DNA of 40,153 nt from Legionella tunisiensis (GCF_000308315.1 NZ_CALJ01000189.1:1-40153); one strand, 5' to 3'; counted from the stretch's first letter, positions 16,633 to 27,350 are shown. Numbers and translations are program-made. The notes: generated by a model from the sequence alone, not told the origin.

Positions 16633-17874
16633 TTAATGAGAGTGGGCTGCCGCCTTGGGTTGAACTGCAGCAAGGAGGGCTCCACTCAGTGCCAAACCAA
16701 GAGTAGCCAGAGTCATTGGTAATACAGCACCTACTTGGGCAATTAACCCGGTAAAAATCGATGTTAAACCAAAGCAAAGTGCCATAATTGAGCCTGTGAC
16801 ACCCATGACCCAGCCTTGTTCATCATCATTTACCTGATTAGAAAAAATGGTCAATAGTACTGAATAAGCGACAGATAAACTCATACCAATCAAAAGAGCT
16901 GCCACCCAGGCGACCCATTCTTGTTTAAATAACAAGGTGAGCAATACGTGAATTGCAGTTAGCAGTAAGCCAGTGATCACCACCCAATCAAAAGAATAGC
17001 GTTTGGTACAAAAATCAACAATGTAGCCACAGCCGACACTGAAGCCCAAGCCCATCACTGCGAGAAAAAAGATTTTCCATAGCTGAGTAATGATAAGTTT
17101 GAATAAATATAAAGAAATGAAGGAAAAATAGTTAGACCAGCCAAAGATCATAACAAGCAATACGACTGAATATTTACAGATAGACGGGTGTTTAAAGGCT
17201 GAAATAAAAATATTGACCGCGTGGTGCCACTGGATTTTTATTTTATCATGAGCTTTGGTAAACGTTTCGTTGAATGAGCGGTATAACAAAGCTGCATTCA
17301 ATAAAGATAAGACAGCAGCAAAATACATGGGAGTTTCAAAGCCAAACCAGGATACCAAACGATTATCAGATAACAGGCCACCAAAAATTGGACCAAAAAC
17401 AAAGCCAAGTGATACGGCTAATAAAATAAATCCGATGTTCCGTGCCTTGTGTTCCTCTGAGCTGACATCCACAATCGCGGCTTGTGCAATCGGTTGGCTG
17501 CCAGAAGTAAAGCCCGCGATGATACGCCCTACAATGAGTAACCAGAAATTTTGCGAAACAATCGCAATCGCAGAAAGAAAGTAACCCAAAAAAGAGCCCA
17601 GCAAACAGATCATCAGTGATTTTTTTCGACCTACACTGTCGGATAAATCACCTAATATTGCTGCTCCAAAAAACCAGCAAATCATAAAGATGCCGATTGT
17701 TAATCCGTAATAGAAATCACGCAAACCTAAACTTGTTTCAGCCGGTAAAAAACCAGTTTGAGGTTCAATAATGATGGTGTTCAAAATGGGAAACAGTAAG
17801 CCCAATCCCATGCCGTCGATAAATAAAACTAAAAACAAAGGTAATATTGATGATAATGATTTTTCTTGATGCAT
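16633..17874 (-). CDS. MFS efflux transporter (TetA-like)
   Basis: 413 residues, twelve predicted membrane segments. Start at ATG 17874 (MHQEKSLSSILPLFL), with AGG 6 bases ahead; an ATG at 17955 would add 27 residues that do not fit the family. The loop 2-3 motif is GDLSDSVGRKKS, and GRIIAGFTSGSQPIAQAAIV in segments 4-5 resembles tetracycline-type and related drug:H+ antiporters. Substrate unknown. Between segments 7 and 8 the sequence FKLIITQLWKIFF looks odd. Adding one T and removing one T would give KLYHYSAMENLFLAVMG, closer to the family, so a compensating pair of indels may hide here (about 17066-17095). Confidence 0.85.
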   Translation of the reverse strand: MHQEKSLSSILPLFLVLFIDGMGLGLLFPILNTIIIEPQTGFLPAETSLGLRDFYYGLTIGIFMICWFFGAAILGDLSDSVGRKKSLMICLLGSFLGYFLSAIAIVSQNFWLLIVGRIIAGFTSGSQPIAQAAIVDVSSEEHKARNIGFILLAVSLGFVFGPIFGGLLSDNRLVSWFGFETPMYFAAVLSLLNAALLYRSFNETFTKAHDKIKIQWHHAVNIFISAFKHPSICKYSVVLLVMIFGWSNYFSFISLYLFKLIITQLWKIFFLAVMGLGFSVGCGYIVDFCTKRYSFDWVVITGLLLTAIHVLLTLLFKQEWVAWVAALLIGMSLSVAYSVLLTIFSNQVNDDEQGWVMGVTGSIMALCFGLTSIFTGLIAQVGAVLPMTLATLGLALSGALLAAVQPKAAAHSH

Positions 17875-17997
17875 GATAAACCTAAATAAGAAAAATAGAA
17901 GGTAAAGAGAGTCTTCAAGAGCAGGAATGATGTCATATCCGCAATTTAGCGTCAAATGTCATCATAAGAAAGTTTTAAAAGCTAATGGAATTTAGCT

Positions 17998-18027
17998 GCC
18001 CAGGCTTATATTTTGCTAATCCTGGGC
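17998..18027. terminator. Hairpin between the two transporter genes
   Basis: Perfect 7-base arms GCCCAGG (17998-18004) and CCTGGGC (18021-18027), just after the POT transporter stop on the minus strand. No strong T-run on that strand. Confidence 0.4.
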
Positions 18028-18035
18028 CATTTTGT

Positions 18036-19480
18036 TTATGCTTTCTCGTTGCGTAGTAATAAGGATTTTATAAGGAAGCCTAAAATAAAACAAATCAAAG
18101 TGGCGGCCAGTAGTATATACAATAACTCGGTAAAAGTACCTGCATAATGGATCTTTAATTCAGTAACTGTTAACTCATCTGAGTTAATCGATGTTAAATT
18201 AGCCAATTTACCTGATAAAAAACCCCCGATACCTAGCGAGACAAAGAAGATCCCCATCATAGTACTGACTTTTTTACGACTGGCCAGCACAGTTATTGCA
18301 GATAAGCCTACTGGAGATAGTAAAAGCTCAGCAATAGAAATCATTAAATAGGCGGGAATAAAATAAAGTGGCGATAATAAACCAGCACCCTGGCTATTAT
18401 GGCTTACCAGAGTAATAAGTGCATAGGCAATAGTCATAAAAATCATTGCTAATAAAAATTTATTACTTGTACGTATACCACTTTGTACAACATTGAGCTC
18501 TTTTCTCCCTCGAGCAAGAAAGTAGCCAAAAATAATCATGCCAAAACTTTGTACACCAACATAGTAAGGTGGGGGGAATTGAATGCCAAAAAGTTTGGGT
18601 TCAACGACTCTCGAAATAAACAACGTGAGCGACATAAACATTTGGAAATAAAAAGCCCAAAACATCACTGAGATGATGCATAACAAACCAATGACAATAG
18701 TCTGTCTTGCTTGCTGGACTGTTTCACGTTTCGCACAATAAATTAAATAAATTAACGATAAGAGTACTACACCACCAAAGGCTGAATCAGCAAAGATAGG
18801 GTACTCAAGAATGTAAAAAGAGAGCAGCCACAAAAATACCATCATCAGAAGGGCTTTTATAAGCTTATCAATATGGAATTCGAAGGGATGATAATCAGCT
18901 ATTTGGTAGCGATAAATACCAAAAGAGAAGACTACAAAGGCGATAATCATTCCGAGGGCAGCACTGGTAAAAGCGACTGGCCAACCAAAATTGCTATGAA
19001 GTATGCTAGGCAAGGTTGTCCCTAAAATAATACCAGTCGTTATACCCATATAAAAAATTGTAAAACCGCTTTCGCGTTTTGGAGAGTCGATTGGGTATTC
19101 ATTGCCTAGCAAAGATGAAATATTGGGTTTTAATAACCCTGTACCAACTGCGATTCCTGCCAGAGAAAGAGTTAAACCTTGATCTGAAGAAAGTAGAGAC
19201 AAAGAAAGATAGCTAAAAAATAAAAATACCGCCCCAGTTAATATAGCTCTTTTTTGCCCGAGCAAATGATCAGCAATCCAGCCACCGATTACGGGTGATA
19301 AATAAGTTAAGGCAGTAAACGAGCCAACCAGTGCATAAATAGCTTCATCGGGCCATTTGAAATGAAGAGCCAGGTATAGAGCCAATAAAGACTGTACAAC
19401 ATAAAAACCATATCTTTCCCACATTTCTGTGGCGAAAAAACACGTAATGAAGGAGGATGGTTTAGTTCAAATGTATGCAC
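18036..19480 (-). CDS. POT family proton-dependent oligopeptide transporter, frameshifted at the start
   Basis: 481 residues after repair. Inner-membrane symporter of di/tripeptides with H+. The family's E-x-x-E-R motif for proton coupling is present as FFATEMWERYGFY, but in the text as written its first glutamate lies upstream of the first ATG (19424). One added base in the A6 run 19435-19440 joins it to NHPPSLRVFFATEMWER and a GTG start at 19480, a normal POT N-terminus. Other landmarks are GGWIADHLLGQKR and GTGLLKPNISSLLG. There are 12-14 hydrophobic segments. Peptides and amino acids are main carbon sources of Legionella, which suits several such transporters. An ATG further upstream (near 19501) would require a second indel. 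Confidence 0.92.
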
Positions 19481-19627
19481 GATAATTTTTCATTTTAAAA
19501 GCGATTTTACAGTCTAACATGTTGATTGTTATTTTTACAACCTGTTCTAATGCTTTGAATTCAATAGCCATTCACGTCCTTAATTCCCTCGTGTATGATA
19601 ACTTGGACAATCCTAGGATGGAGAAAA

Positions 19628-21316
19628 ATGGCTGTGCAAAACCATGTAGTACTCAACATTAGCGCTCAACACGGTACACAATTAGAGGCTAAGAATTGGC
19701 TTACAGAAGCCGCTTTGCGAATGCTTCGAAACAATCTGGATCCTGATGTAGCAGAAGCACCCGCTTCATTAGTGGTCTATGGAGGTCTTGGTCGCGCAGC
19801 ACGCGATTGGCCCTCATATAATAAGATTGTGGACGTTCTTAAAGAGCTTAATGAAAATCAAACCTTATTAATTCAATCGGGTAAACCTGTCGGAGTTTTT
19901 ACTACCCACAAGGATGCCCCTCGAGTTTTAATTGCTAATTCCAACTTAGTACCACGCTGGGCTACCTGGGAGCATTTTAATGAGCTTGATAAGAAAGGGC
20001 TCATGATGTACGGACAAATGACTGCAGGCAGCTGGATTTATATTGGTTCACAAGGCATAGTGCAGGGGACCTATGAGACTTTCAGTGCTTGTGCTAAACA
20101 ACATTACAGTGGTGATTTATCAGGGCGCTGGGTATTAACAGCCGGCCTTGGTGGCATGGGGGGAGCACAACCTTTGGCAGCAACAATGGCCGGAGCTAGT
20201 ATGCTTGCAGTTGAATGTGATCCCAGTCGATTGGAAAAACGATTAAAAACCCGTTACTTAGACAGATCCACAGACAATCTTAAGCAAGCCCTGAAATGGA
20301 TAGAAGAATCCTGCCGTAATAAAATACCTTTATCGATAGGACTTTTAGGAAATGCAGCTGAAGTCTACCCGGAATTATTACGACGTGGTGTGTTACCATC
20401 TCTGGTGACAGATCAAACCAGCGCTCATGATCCATTAAATGGTTATTTACCACGTGGCTGGTCCTTAGAGAAAGCAGCTGAGCTCAGGCGAACTGCTCCA
20501 CAAGAGGTTGTTGCTGCAGCTAAAAAATCTATGGCTGAACAAGTGGTGGCAATGCTTGCTTTCCAAAAGCAGGGGATTCCGGTATTTGATTATGGTAACA
20601 ATATCCGTCAAATGGCTTATGAAGAAGGCATTGCTGACGCTTTTACGATTCCTGGGTTTGTACCGGCTTATATTCGTCCTCTATTTTGTGAAGGTATTGG
20701 CCCTTTTCGTTGGGTTGCATTATCAGGTGACCCTGATGATATCTATGCTACAGATGAAAAAGTTAAAAGTCTGATGCCAGATGACAAACATTTACATCGT
20801 TGGTTGGATATGGCACGAGAAAAAATTGCTTTTCAAGGGTTACCAGCGAGAATCTGTTGGGTGGGCCTTAAAGATCGTGCACGATTGGCGCTTGCTTTTA
20901 ATGAAATGGTAAAAAATAAAGAAGTCAAAGCGCCTATTGTTATTGGCCGCGATCATCTTGACTCGGGGTCTGTGGCAAGCCCAAATCGAGAGACTGAAGG
21001 GATGTTGGATGGTAGTGACGCTGTATCAGATTGGCCGCTATTAAATGCTTTATTGAATTGTGCTAGTGGCGCGACCTGGGTCAGCATTCACCATGGTGGT
21101 GGCGTAGGTATGGGATTTTCCCAACATGCTGGAGTAGTCATAGTAGCTGATGGCACTGATGAAGCGGCAATTCGTCTTGCGCGCGTGTTGCATAATGATC
21201 CTGCTACTGGAGTTATGCGTCATGCTGATGCTGGTTATACCTTAGCAAAGCAATGTGCTAAAGAAAATCATTTATGGTTACCCATGGAATCAATGGATGG
21301 GGTGCGTCATGGCTGA
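19628..21316 (+). CDS. hutU: Urocanate hydratase
   Basis: 562 residues from ATG 19628, with GGATGGAG ahead; an upstream TTG in the same frame is rejected. Second enzyme of histidine degradation: urocanate + H2O to imidazolone propionate, using tightly bound NAD+ as electrophile. Conserved blocks: [13 protein letters not shown], the NAD loop [33 protein letters not shown] and [15 protein letters not shown]. Its last codons overlap the hutH start (ATG 21309, TGA 21314-21316), so translation of the two is coupled although the product order is reversed relative to the pathway. hutI, hutG and the HutC repressor are not in the window. Confidence 0.97.
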   Translation: MAVQNHVVLNISAQHGTQLEAKNWLTEAALRMLRNNLDPDVAEAPASLVVYGGLGRAARDWPSYNKIVDVLKELNENQTLLIQSGKPVGVFTTHKDAPRVLIANSNLVPRWATWEHFNELDKKGLMMYGQMTAGSWIYIGSQGIVQGTYETFSACAKQHYSGDLSGRWVLTAGLGGMGGAQPLAATMAGASMLAVECDPSRLEKRLKTRYLDRSTDNLKQALKWIEESCRNKIPLSIGLLGNAAEVYPELLRRGVLPSLVTDQTSAHDPLNGYLPRGWSLEKAAELRRTAPQEVVAAAKKSMAEQVVAMLAFQKQGIPVFDYGNNIRQMAYEEGIADAFTIPGFVPAYIRPLFCEGIGPFRWVALSGDPDDIYATDEKVKSLMPDDKHLHRWLDMAREKIAFQGLPARICWVGLKDRARLALAFNEMVKNKEVKAPIVIGRDHLDSGSVASPNRETEGMLDGSDAVSDWPLLNALLNCASGATWVSIHHGGGVGMGFSQHAGVVIVADGTDEAAIRLARVLHNDPATGVMRHADAGYTLAKQCAKENHLWLPMESMDGVRHG

Positions 21317-22831
21317 TTTTTTACCCTTGTACCAGGCCAATTAAGTCTTCAATCAATCAAATCCATTCTTTTTCAACAAAAATCTTTGGTTTTGGATGAA
21401 ACCTTTTTGCCTATAATCGAATCATCTTGTGCGGTAGTGCAACAGGTAATAAACGACAAGAGAACTGTATATGGCATTAATACAGGTTTTGGTTCTCTAG
21501 CTAATCAAACTATTTCTACTGAGCTTTTAAAGCAATTACAACGTAACATTGTCTTGTCCCACGCTTGTGGAACTGGCGAATTACTTGCTGATGAAATTGT
21601 CGCGTTAATTTTAATTCTTAAAATTAACAATTTAGCGCAAGGCTATTCCGGAGTTAGAAAGGAACTGATTGATGCTTTATGCACCCTATACAATAAAGGT
21701 GTTTACCCTTGTATTCCTGGTAAAGGCTCTGTAGGAGCATCTGGTGATTTGGCACCACTAGCCCATGTTGCCTTGCCTTTATTAGGAGAAGGGCAGGTAC
21801 GTTTTGAAGGGCAAATAATTAGTGCTGTTGAAGGGTTGAAAATCGCTGGATTAACCCCGTTGGAATTGGCACCTAAAGAAGGTCTAGCGTTGCTTAATGG
21901 CTTACAGGTATCTACAGCGTTAGCAATGCAAGCTTTATTCAAAACAGAATTACTCTTTGAAACAGCAGTTATTGCTGGTAGTTTATCGGTAGATGCTGCT
22001 TCTGGCAGCGACGTTCCTTTTGATGCACGCATCCACCAAGCTCGCGGCTATTCCGCTCAGTGTGACGTTGCAGCAAAATATAGAGATCTACTAGCCGGAA
22101 GTTTGATTCGAGAATCACATCGTAGCTGTTCACGGGTACAAGATCCTTATTCATTGCGTTGTCAACCACAAATCATGGGCGCTGTTTTACATCAAATGCG
22201 CTTTGTTAGTGAAACCTTGGGGACCGAAGCCAATGCTATTTCAGATAATCCGTTAATCTTTGTTGAGCAAGGCGATATTTTATCTGGAGGTAATTTTCAT
22301 GGAGAAATTGTTGCCATGGCTGCTGATAATTTAGCGTTGGCAATTGCCGAAATTGGTGCCAATGCAGAGCGTCGTATTGCATTATTAATTGATAAGCATT
22401 TCAGCGGATTACCAGCTTACTTAGTCAAAGAAGGAGGCCTAAATTCTGGTTTTATGATTGCCCATGTTACGGCTGCAGCCTGTGCAAGTGATAATAAAGC
22501 TTTGGCCCATCCTCATTCTGTAGACAGCCTCTCGACCTCTGCTAATCAAGAAGATCATGTTTCAATGGCTACCAATGCGGCGAGACGCTTATATGAAATG
22601 ATTGATAATACAGCAACCATTTTAGCTATTGAATTATTAGCCGCTTGCCAAGGCCTTGAATTTCACAGGCCATTGGCGACTTCACCTAAATTAAGTCAGG
22701 CTTACGCAAAATTAAGAGCAGTAGTTGCTCCGTATAATGAAGATCGTTATTTTGCTCCGGATATTGCAATTATTAAGCAAAAAATCCTGCAAGGTGATTT
22801 TTGCTATGAAGATTCTTTCTTGATGAAATAA
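21309..22831 (+). CDS. hutH: Histidine ammonia-lyase, frameshifted near the start
   Basis: 507 residues after repair. First step of histidine degradation: deamination to urocanate. The MIO cofactor triad Ala-Ser-Gly sits in [14 protein letters not shown]. Other blocks are [17 protein letters not shown] and [12 protein letters not shown]. The frame starts [11 protein letters not shown] at 21309, inside the hutU end, then stops. One extra T at TT 21341-21342 continues it as [20 protein letters not shown] into the long open frame. The break is in an unusually short run, which speaks against slippage as a biological rescue. ALDH begins 17 bases after the stop. Confidence 0.96.
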
Positions 22832-22847
22832 ATAAAGGAAAATGCAA

Positions 22848-24212
22848 ATGGAGTTGGAAGCGGTCTTTAAACGTCTTGTGCAAGAAACTCATGTAAACCC
22901 TTATTTATCCTATGAAGAGCGGCAACAGACCTTGCAAAGGCTCAAACAACTCTTGCAAAAAAATGCGATTGAGTTTGCTCAGGCAGTAAGTGATGATTTT
23001 TCTCATCGAGCTTATCAGGAAACACTCCTTTTAGAAATTTTTTGAGTATTAATGCAATTGATTATTGCTTAAAAAATTTAAAAAGTGGATGAAAATTCGT
23101 AAAAAACCAGTCTTATGGCTTTTTAAACCTGCCTCTGCCTATGTTTTTCCACAGCCACTAGGGGTCGTTGGGGTAATGGCTCCTTGGAATTATCCTCTTT
23201 ATCTCGCACTAGTACCCTCGGTTTATGCGTTGGCTGCTGGCAATCGTGTAATGATAAAAATTTCAGAACAGACACCCAAAACGGGAGAAACATTAGTTCG
23301 ATTATTTGACCAAGAGGGAATAGAGGATAATTTAGTCACCGTTATTAATGGTGATGTGGAGGTTGCTAAAAAATTTGCTAATTTGCCTTTTAATCACCTG
23401 CTTTTTACAGGGTCGACCGTCGTAGGTAGGGAAATAATGGCTACAGCAGCCAAGAATTTAACCCCGGTTACTCTTGAGTTAGGAGGAAAATCACCAGCAA
23501 TTATTTCCACTTCTGTGAATCTGAATTATTTTTCCCGTCTTTTGACGGGAAAATTCTATAATGCTGGCCAGACCTGTATTGCACCCGATTATTTGTTGAT
23601 ACCTAAGGGATGGGGGCCACGTATTGAGAAATTTAGTAAAGAATTTATGGAAGAACATTACCCCGATTTCGAAAACAATCCTGATTATTCTTGCCTTATT
23701 TCCGTTAAACATAAAGAACGGTTAGAGGCGTTTATTACTGATGCTCGAGAAAAAATGCGCAAATTATCCAAATTGGCAAATTTGAGAGTAAAAATCAAAA
23801 AATGCCATTTTATCTCGTTTTGAATGTGAATAATTCAATGTTGCTAATGCAGGAAGAGATTTTTGGTCCGATCCTTCCGGTTGTTAGCTATGAATCGTTT
23901 GATGAGGCAATTGCTTTTATCAATGAACGACCCAAGCCTTTGGTTATCTATTATTTTGGACAGGATAAACGGGAAAGAAAGGCACTGGAAATGAAAACAC
24001 GTTCTGGTGCCCTGACGACAAATGATACGCTTACCCATATTGCCATTGATGCGTTGCCTTTTGGTGGAGTAGGAGAAAGTGGTATCGGTTATTATCATGG
24101 TCAAGAAGGTTTCGATCGTTTTTCGAAATTAAAAGCGGTATTTTCTCAACGCCGTTTTGCACCCATTACCTGGTTTTACCCACCTTATGGTAAATTGGTT
24201 CGCTGTTTTTAA
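22848..24212 (+). CDS. Aldehyde dehydrogenase, coniferyl-aldehyde-dehydrogenase-like, three frameshifts
   Basis: 455 residues after repair. NAD(P)-dependent oxidation of an aldehyde to the acid. Start ATG 22848, 7 bases after AAAGGA. Recognisable parts: VMAPWNYPLYLALVPSVYAL (coenzyme site), LELGGKSPAII (general-base Glu), AGQTCIAPDYLL (catalytic Cys) and EEIFGPILPVV, with the C-terminal FGGVGESGIGYYHG. Breaks: T6 23038-23043 (restores EIFLSINAIDYCLKN), an A run at 23071-23084 (restores LKKWMKIRKK), and A6 23750-23755 (restores DAREKNAQIIQIGKFESKNQ). All are one-base losses. The length and the short N-terminus are typical of the coniferyl/fatty-aldehyde branch. The substrate is unknown; the place behind hutUH may be only positional. 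Confidence 0.9.
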
Positions 24213-24246
24213 CTTGGGTGGCAGGTATGGATCTTAAGGAGAAGAA

Positions 24247-25053
24247 ATGACGAGGGTATTATTTATAACCGGCGCAAGTCGGGGGATTGGCAGAGCCATT
24301 GCACATCGTTTTGCACGCGAAAAGGCCTGGATAGCTCTTGCTGCCAAAACTGATACGCCTCATCCGAAATTGGAAGGTACAATTCATACAGTTGCCAGCG
24401 AGGTAGAACAATTAGGTGGGCGAGCGTTACCTCTCGTTGTTGATGTACGCGATGAAGCACAAATTCAGCGTGCGATAGCAGAGACTATAGAGGTCTTTGG
24501 CAGACTCGATATTCTGATTAACAATGCGAGTGCAATTAGTCTCAGTGATACCTCATCTACATCAATGAAACACTATGATCTGATGCAGGCAGTCAATACA
24601 CGGGCAACCTTTGCTTGTTCTCAGGCAGCAATCCCGCATTTAAAGAAATCTGATAATCCGCATATTTTAACGCTATCTCCGCCACTATCCATAGACAGTA
24701 AATGGTTTGCACCCCATCTTGCTTATACGATAAGTAAATTTGGCATGACTATGTGTACTTTAGGCCTGGCTGAAGAATTGAAACCTTACGGGGTTGCTGT
24801 CAATTCTTTATGGCCAAAAACAACCATTGCTACAGATGCCATTCGCGTGCATTTCCCTGAGGCCATACTCAAAGCAAGCAGAAGGCCAGACATTGTTGCT
24901 GATGCTGCTTATTGGATCTTAACACAGCCTGCCAAATTCTTGAGCGGTCATTTTTTTATTGATGAAGAAGTGCTAACAAAAGCTGGTATTCATGATTTTT
25001 CTGTGTATGCTATCGACCCTGCTGTTGAACCTTACCAAGATTTATTTTTATGA
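24247..25053 (+). CDS. Short-chain dehydrogenase/reductase, HSDL2-like
   Basis: 268 residues, single Rossmann domain. Motifs: [14 protein letters not shown] (cofactor loop), [14 protein letters not shown] (catalytic serine region) and YTISKFGM (Tyr-x-x-x-Lys). The long insertion after the first strand ([19 protein letters not shown]) and the ending with [16 protein letters not shown] are typical of the bacterial HSDL2-like group, often linked to fatty-acid or lipid metabolism; the substrate is not defined. An AAGGAGAAG site precedes the ATG. The end overlaps the rnhA start as ATGA. Frame intact. Confidence 0.88.
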   Translation: MTRVLFITGASRGIGRAIAHRFAREKAWIALAAKTDTPHPKLEGTIHTVASEVEQLGGRALPLVVDVRDEAQIQRAIAETIEVFGRLDILINNASAISLSDTSSTSMKHYDLMQAVNTRATFACSQAAIPHLKKSDNPHILTLSPPLSIDSKWFAPHLAYTISKFGMTMCTLGLAEELKPYGVAVNSLWPKTTIATDAIRVHFPEAILKASRRPDIVADAAYWILTQPAKFLSGHFFIDEEVLTKAGIHDFSVYAIDPAVEPYQDLFL

Positions 25054-25487
25054 CCATTGAAATTTATACTGATGGGGCATGCAAGGGAAACCCGGGACCT
25101 GGTGGTTGGGGGGCTTTGTTACGTTATAATGGTCACGAAAAAACTTTATATGGCGGGGAAACACAGACAACTAATAATCGTATGGAATTAACCGCTGCTA
25201 TTAAAGCCTTAGAAGCATTAAAAAGACCTTGTGAAGTGCATCTTTACACTGACTCGCAATATGTGCGAAAAGGGATGACGGAATGGTTGAGCCAATGGAA
25301 GAAAAATGGTTGGCGTAATTCAAAAAAGGAGCCAGTTAAAAATGCTGATCTCTGGCAAGAGTTAGATGCCTTAGCTACGCAACATAAAATTAAGTGGCAT
25401 TGGGTAAAAGGACATGCAGGACACCCTGAGAATGAATTAGCCGATGCTTTGGCAAACCAAGCAATCGATGAACTCCTCAAGATTTAA
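25050..25487 (+). CDS. rnhA: Ribonuclease HI
   Basis: 145 residues, complete. Cuts RNA in RNA-DNA hybrids, removing primers and R-loops. The DEDD catalytic set is visible: D8 in [17 protein letters not shown]46 in [10 protein letters not shown]68 in YTDSQYV and D132 in [10 protein letters not shown]; the assisting His is in [10 protein letters not shown]. The start overlaps the SDR stop by 4 bases and the stop is directly followed by the dnaQ ATG, so translation of three unrelated proteins is linked. Confidence 0.97.
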   Translation: MTIEIYTDGACKGNPGPGGWGALLRYNGHEKTLYGGETQTTNNRMELTAAIKALEALKRPCEVHLYTDSQYVRKGMTEWLSQWKKNGWRNSKKEPVKNADLWQELDALATQHKIKWHWVKGHAGHPENELADALANQAIDELLKI

Positions 25488-26199
25488 ATGGATAACAATA
25501 TGCGTCAAGTTGTTTTAGATACCGAAACGACCGGTATTGGTCACGAATTAGGCCATCGGATTATTGAAATTGGCTGTGTTGAATTACAAGACAGGAAACT
25601 GACGGGTAATCATTTTCATGTTTATCTTAATCCGCAGCGTGAAGTTGATGAAGGGGCATTTCGTGTTCATGGCATAAGCACGGAATTTTTACAAGATAAA
25701 CCTTTGTTTAAAAGACATTGCCGGCGAATTTATACGCTTCGTTCAAGGAGCAGAATTAATTATCCATAATGCTCCTTTTGATATGGGGTTCCTTAACGCT
25801 GAATTAGCTTTACTTAACTGGCCTGTACTACTTAAAGATTGTTGTACCGTTTATGACACCTTAGTTCTTGCACGAGAAAAACATCCTGGCCAGCGGAATA
25901 GTTTGGATGCTTTGTGTAAGCGCTATGAAATCGATAATTCCAACCGAACCTTGCATGGTGCCTTATTGGATGCTGAGATTCTAGCGTCAGTTTATTTAGC
26001 CTTGACAGGTGGGCAAGCAAGTTTGTTTGAAGACAGTACGGAGCACGTTAATCAGCCTGGGGTCGTCTTGCGGCAAATAGAGCGTCTGGTTAGCAATTCA
26101 CCCGTGATTGTTGCTGACACGGAGGAGTTAAAACGCCACCAAGAATTTGTCCAATTTCTAGTTAAAAAATCAAATATAAATCTTTGGAATGTCGAATAA
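25488..26199 (+). CDS. dnaQ: DNA polymerase III epsilon subunit, frameshifted
   Basis: 236 residues after repair. Proofreading 3'-5' exonuclease of the replicase. DEDDh motifs: VVLDTETTG (D, E), LIIHNAPFDMGF (D) and LHGALLDAEILA (His and Asp). The C-terminal tail, needed to bind the alpha subunit, is present. The break is at A4 25710-25713. Here the text has one base too many: removing one A gives PLFKDIAGEFIRFVQGAEL, the family sequence. It is therefore one of the few apparent insertions. Start at ATG 25488 directly after rnhA; ATG 25500 with GGAT ahead is an alternative. Confidence 0.95.
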
Positions 26200-26265
26200 C
26201 ATTTTGCGGTTGTTTAATTTTTGAACTATATTTAATGCCAAGGTTATATCGTTGTAGGAAATATC

Positions 26266-26793
26266 ATGGATGAGCACAGTCCTCGCAAATACTGGCCTCT
26301 TGTCGTTCTTGGTTCTTTTCTCCTCTATAGTAGTGCAGAAGCATTTAGTTATCCTGCTCGTATAGATACTGGGACTAATTACGGTACGCCAAAATTACGT
26401 GTTCTTGCAAGCAATACCTTTATTTTTAATCCGCGCTCATTAACCTGGAAGGCAATCAATGCAAATGGCTCTGTGGTAAGGACTGGAAGAGCTTCAGGTG
26501 GTAGAGGGTATTGCCCTGATATAAGGCGTTCTTGCAGAACACCTTCAGGGACTTATCGAATTATAAGTAAGGGAAGTGCAAGCTGTCGTTCAAGCCGCTA
26601 TCCACTGGGAGGAGGCGGTGCCAAGATGCCTTATTGCATGTTTTTCAGTAAATATTATGCTATCCATGGCTCATACGATGTACCCAACTATAATGCGAGT
26701 CATGGTTGTATTCGTGTTACACCGAGTGACGCCTACTGGTTGCATCGCAATTTCATCAGGATTGGTACTAAAGTGATTGTAAAATCCTACTAG
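26266..26793 (+). CDS. L,D-transpeptidase (YkuD domain), EnhA-like
   Basis: 175 residues. An N-terminal signal anchor (WPLVVLGSFLLYSSAEAF) exports a single YkuD catalytic domain to the periplasm. The active-site motif is IHGSYDVPNYNASHGCIRV, with His134, His146 and Cys148. Such enzymes make 3-3 peptidoglycan cross-links or attach proteins to the wall. Legionella has 'enhanced entry' proteins (EnhA) of this type, which is the basis for the EnhA-like label. Odd: four further cysteines (C83, C90, C107, C124) suggest two disulfides, unusual next to a reactive thiol, and no LysM or SPOR wall-binding domain is attached. Confidence 0.88.
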   Translation: MDEHSPRKYWPLVVLGSFLLYSSAEAFSYPARIDTGTNYGTPKLRVLASNTFIFNPRSLTWKAINANGSVVRTGRASGGRGYCPDIRRSCRTPSGTYRIISKGSASCRSSRYPLGGGGAKMPYCMFFSKYYAIHGSYDVPNYNASHGCIRVTPSDAYWLHRNFIRIGTKVIVKSY

Positions 26794-26806
26794 GCAAACT
26801 CCATTA

Positions 26807-26847
26807 CATTGATGTATCGTTTCATCGATGCGGTGCTCTGTTTTTTT
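26807..26847 (+). terminator. Possible terminator after the L,D-transpeptidase gene
   Basis: CATTGATG (26807-26814) pairs with CATCGATG (26823-26830), including one G-T pair. A T7 run follows at 26841-26847. The 10-base gap before the T-run weakens the call; an alternative stem GCGGTGC/GCACTGC encloses the T-run. Confidence 0.35.
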
Positions 26848-26892
26848 CGCACTGCTCTCTCTGTAGTCAGTTTCGAAAGAGAGCCAATGCAT

Positions 26893-27285
26893 TTATTCGT
26901 CATCGTCGTCCATGCTAAACGATGAACCACAGCCGCAAGTCGTTTTAGCATTGGGGTTACGAATAACAAATTGTGAGCCTTGAATATTTTCAACATAATC
27001 AATCTCTGCCTCACTAAGATACTGGTAACTCATTGAATCAACTAATAATTTTACTGAAGACTGACCATCAGAGCAGTGTTGCTCAATAACCGTATCATCT
27101 TCCTTGATTGTTTCATCAAAAGTAAAGCCATATTGAAAGCCAGAACAACCTCCGCCCGTAACAAAAACTCGTAAATTCAATGCAGGATTTTCCTCTTCAA
27201 CAATTAAAGACGCGACTTTGTCTGCTGCGCTGACAGAGAAATAAATGCCTGCTGTTACTGCAGGAGAAGCACTAATTGTGGACAT
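26893..27285 (-). CDS. erpA: Iron-sulfur cluster insertion protein ErpA
   Basis: 130 residues, A-type carrier that delivers [4Fe-4S] clusters to target enzymes such as those of isoprenoid synthesis. The three ligand cysteines are C47 in [12 protein letters not shown] and C117/C119 in TTCGCGSSF. An acidic tail MDDDDE closes the protein. The start ATG 27285 has TGGAG 5 bases ahead. The upstream 65 bases contain an inverted repeat, listed separately. It is convergent with the L,D-transpeptidase gene and downstream of mnmA. Frame intact. Confidence 0.96.
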   Translation of the reverse strand: MSTISASPAVTAGIYFSVSAADKVASLIVEEENPALNLRVFVTGGGCSGFQYGFTFDETIKEDDTVIEQHCSDGQSSVKLLVDSMSYQYLSEAEIDYVENIQGSQFVIRNPNAKTTCGCGSSFSMDDDDE

Positions 27286-27305
27286 GTTGACTCCAGATTA
27301 TTGAT

Positions 27306-27328
27306 ACCAATATTAAAGTAAAATTGGT
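27306..27328. promoter_or_regulatory. Dyad in the erpA promoter region
   Basis: ACCAAT (27306-27311) and ATTGGT (27323-27328), 11 bases apart, centred about 32 bases upstream of the erpA ATG. The spacing suits a dimeric regulator. It does not match the E. coli IscR consensus that I know. Confidence 0.35.
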
Positions 27329-27350
27329 GTATTATTTTAATTGTACAATA

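Noticed and set aside
21703-22169. Long reverse-strand frames inside hutH and other genes
   Set aside because: They mirror the coding bias of the real genes and have no ribosome sites or protein-like composition.
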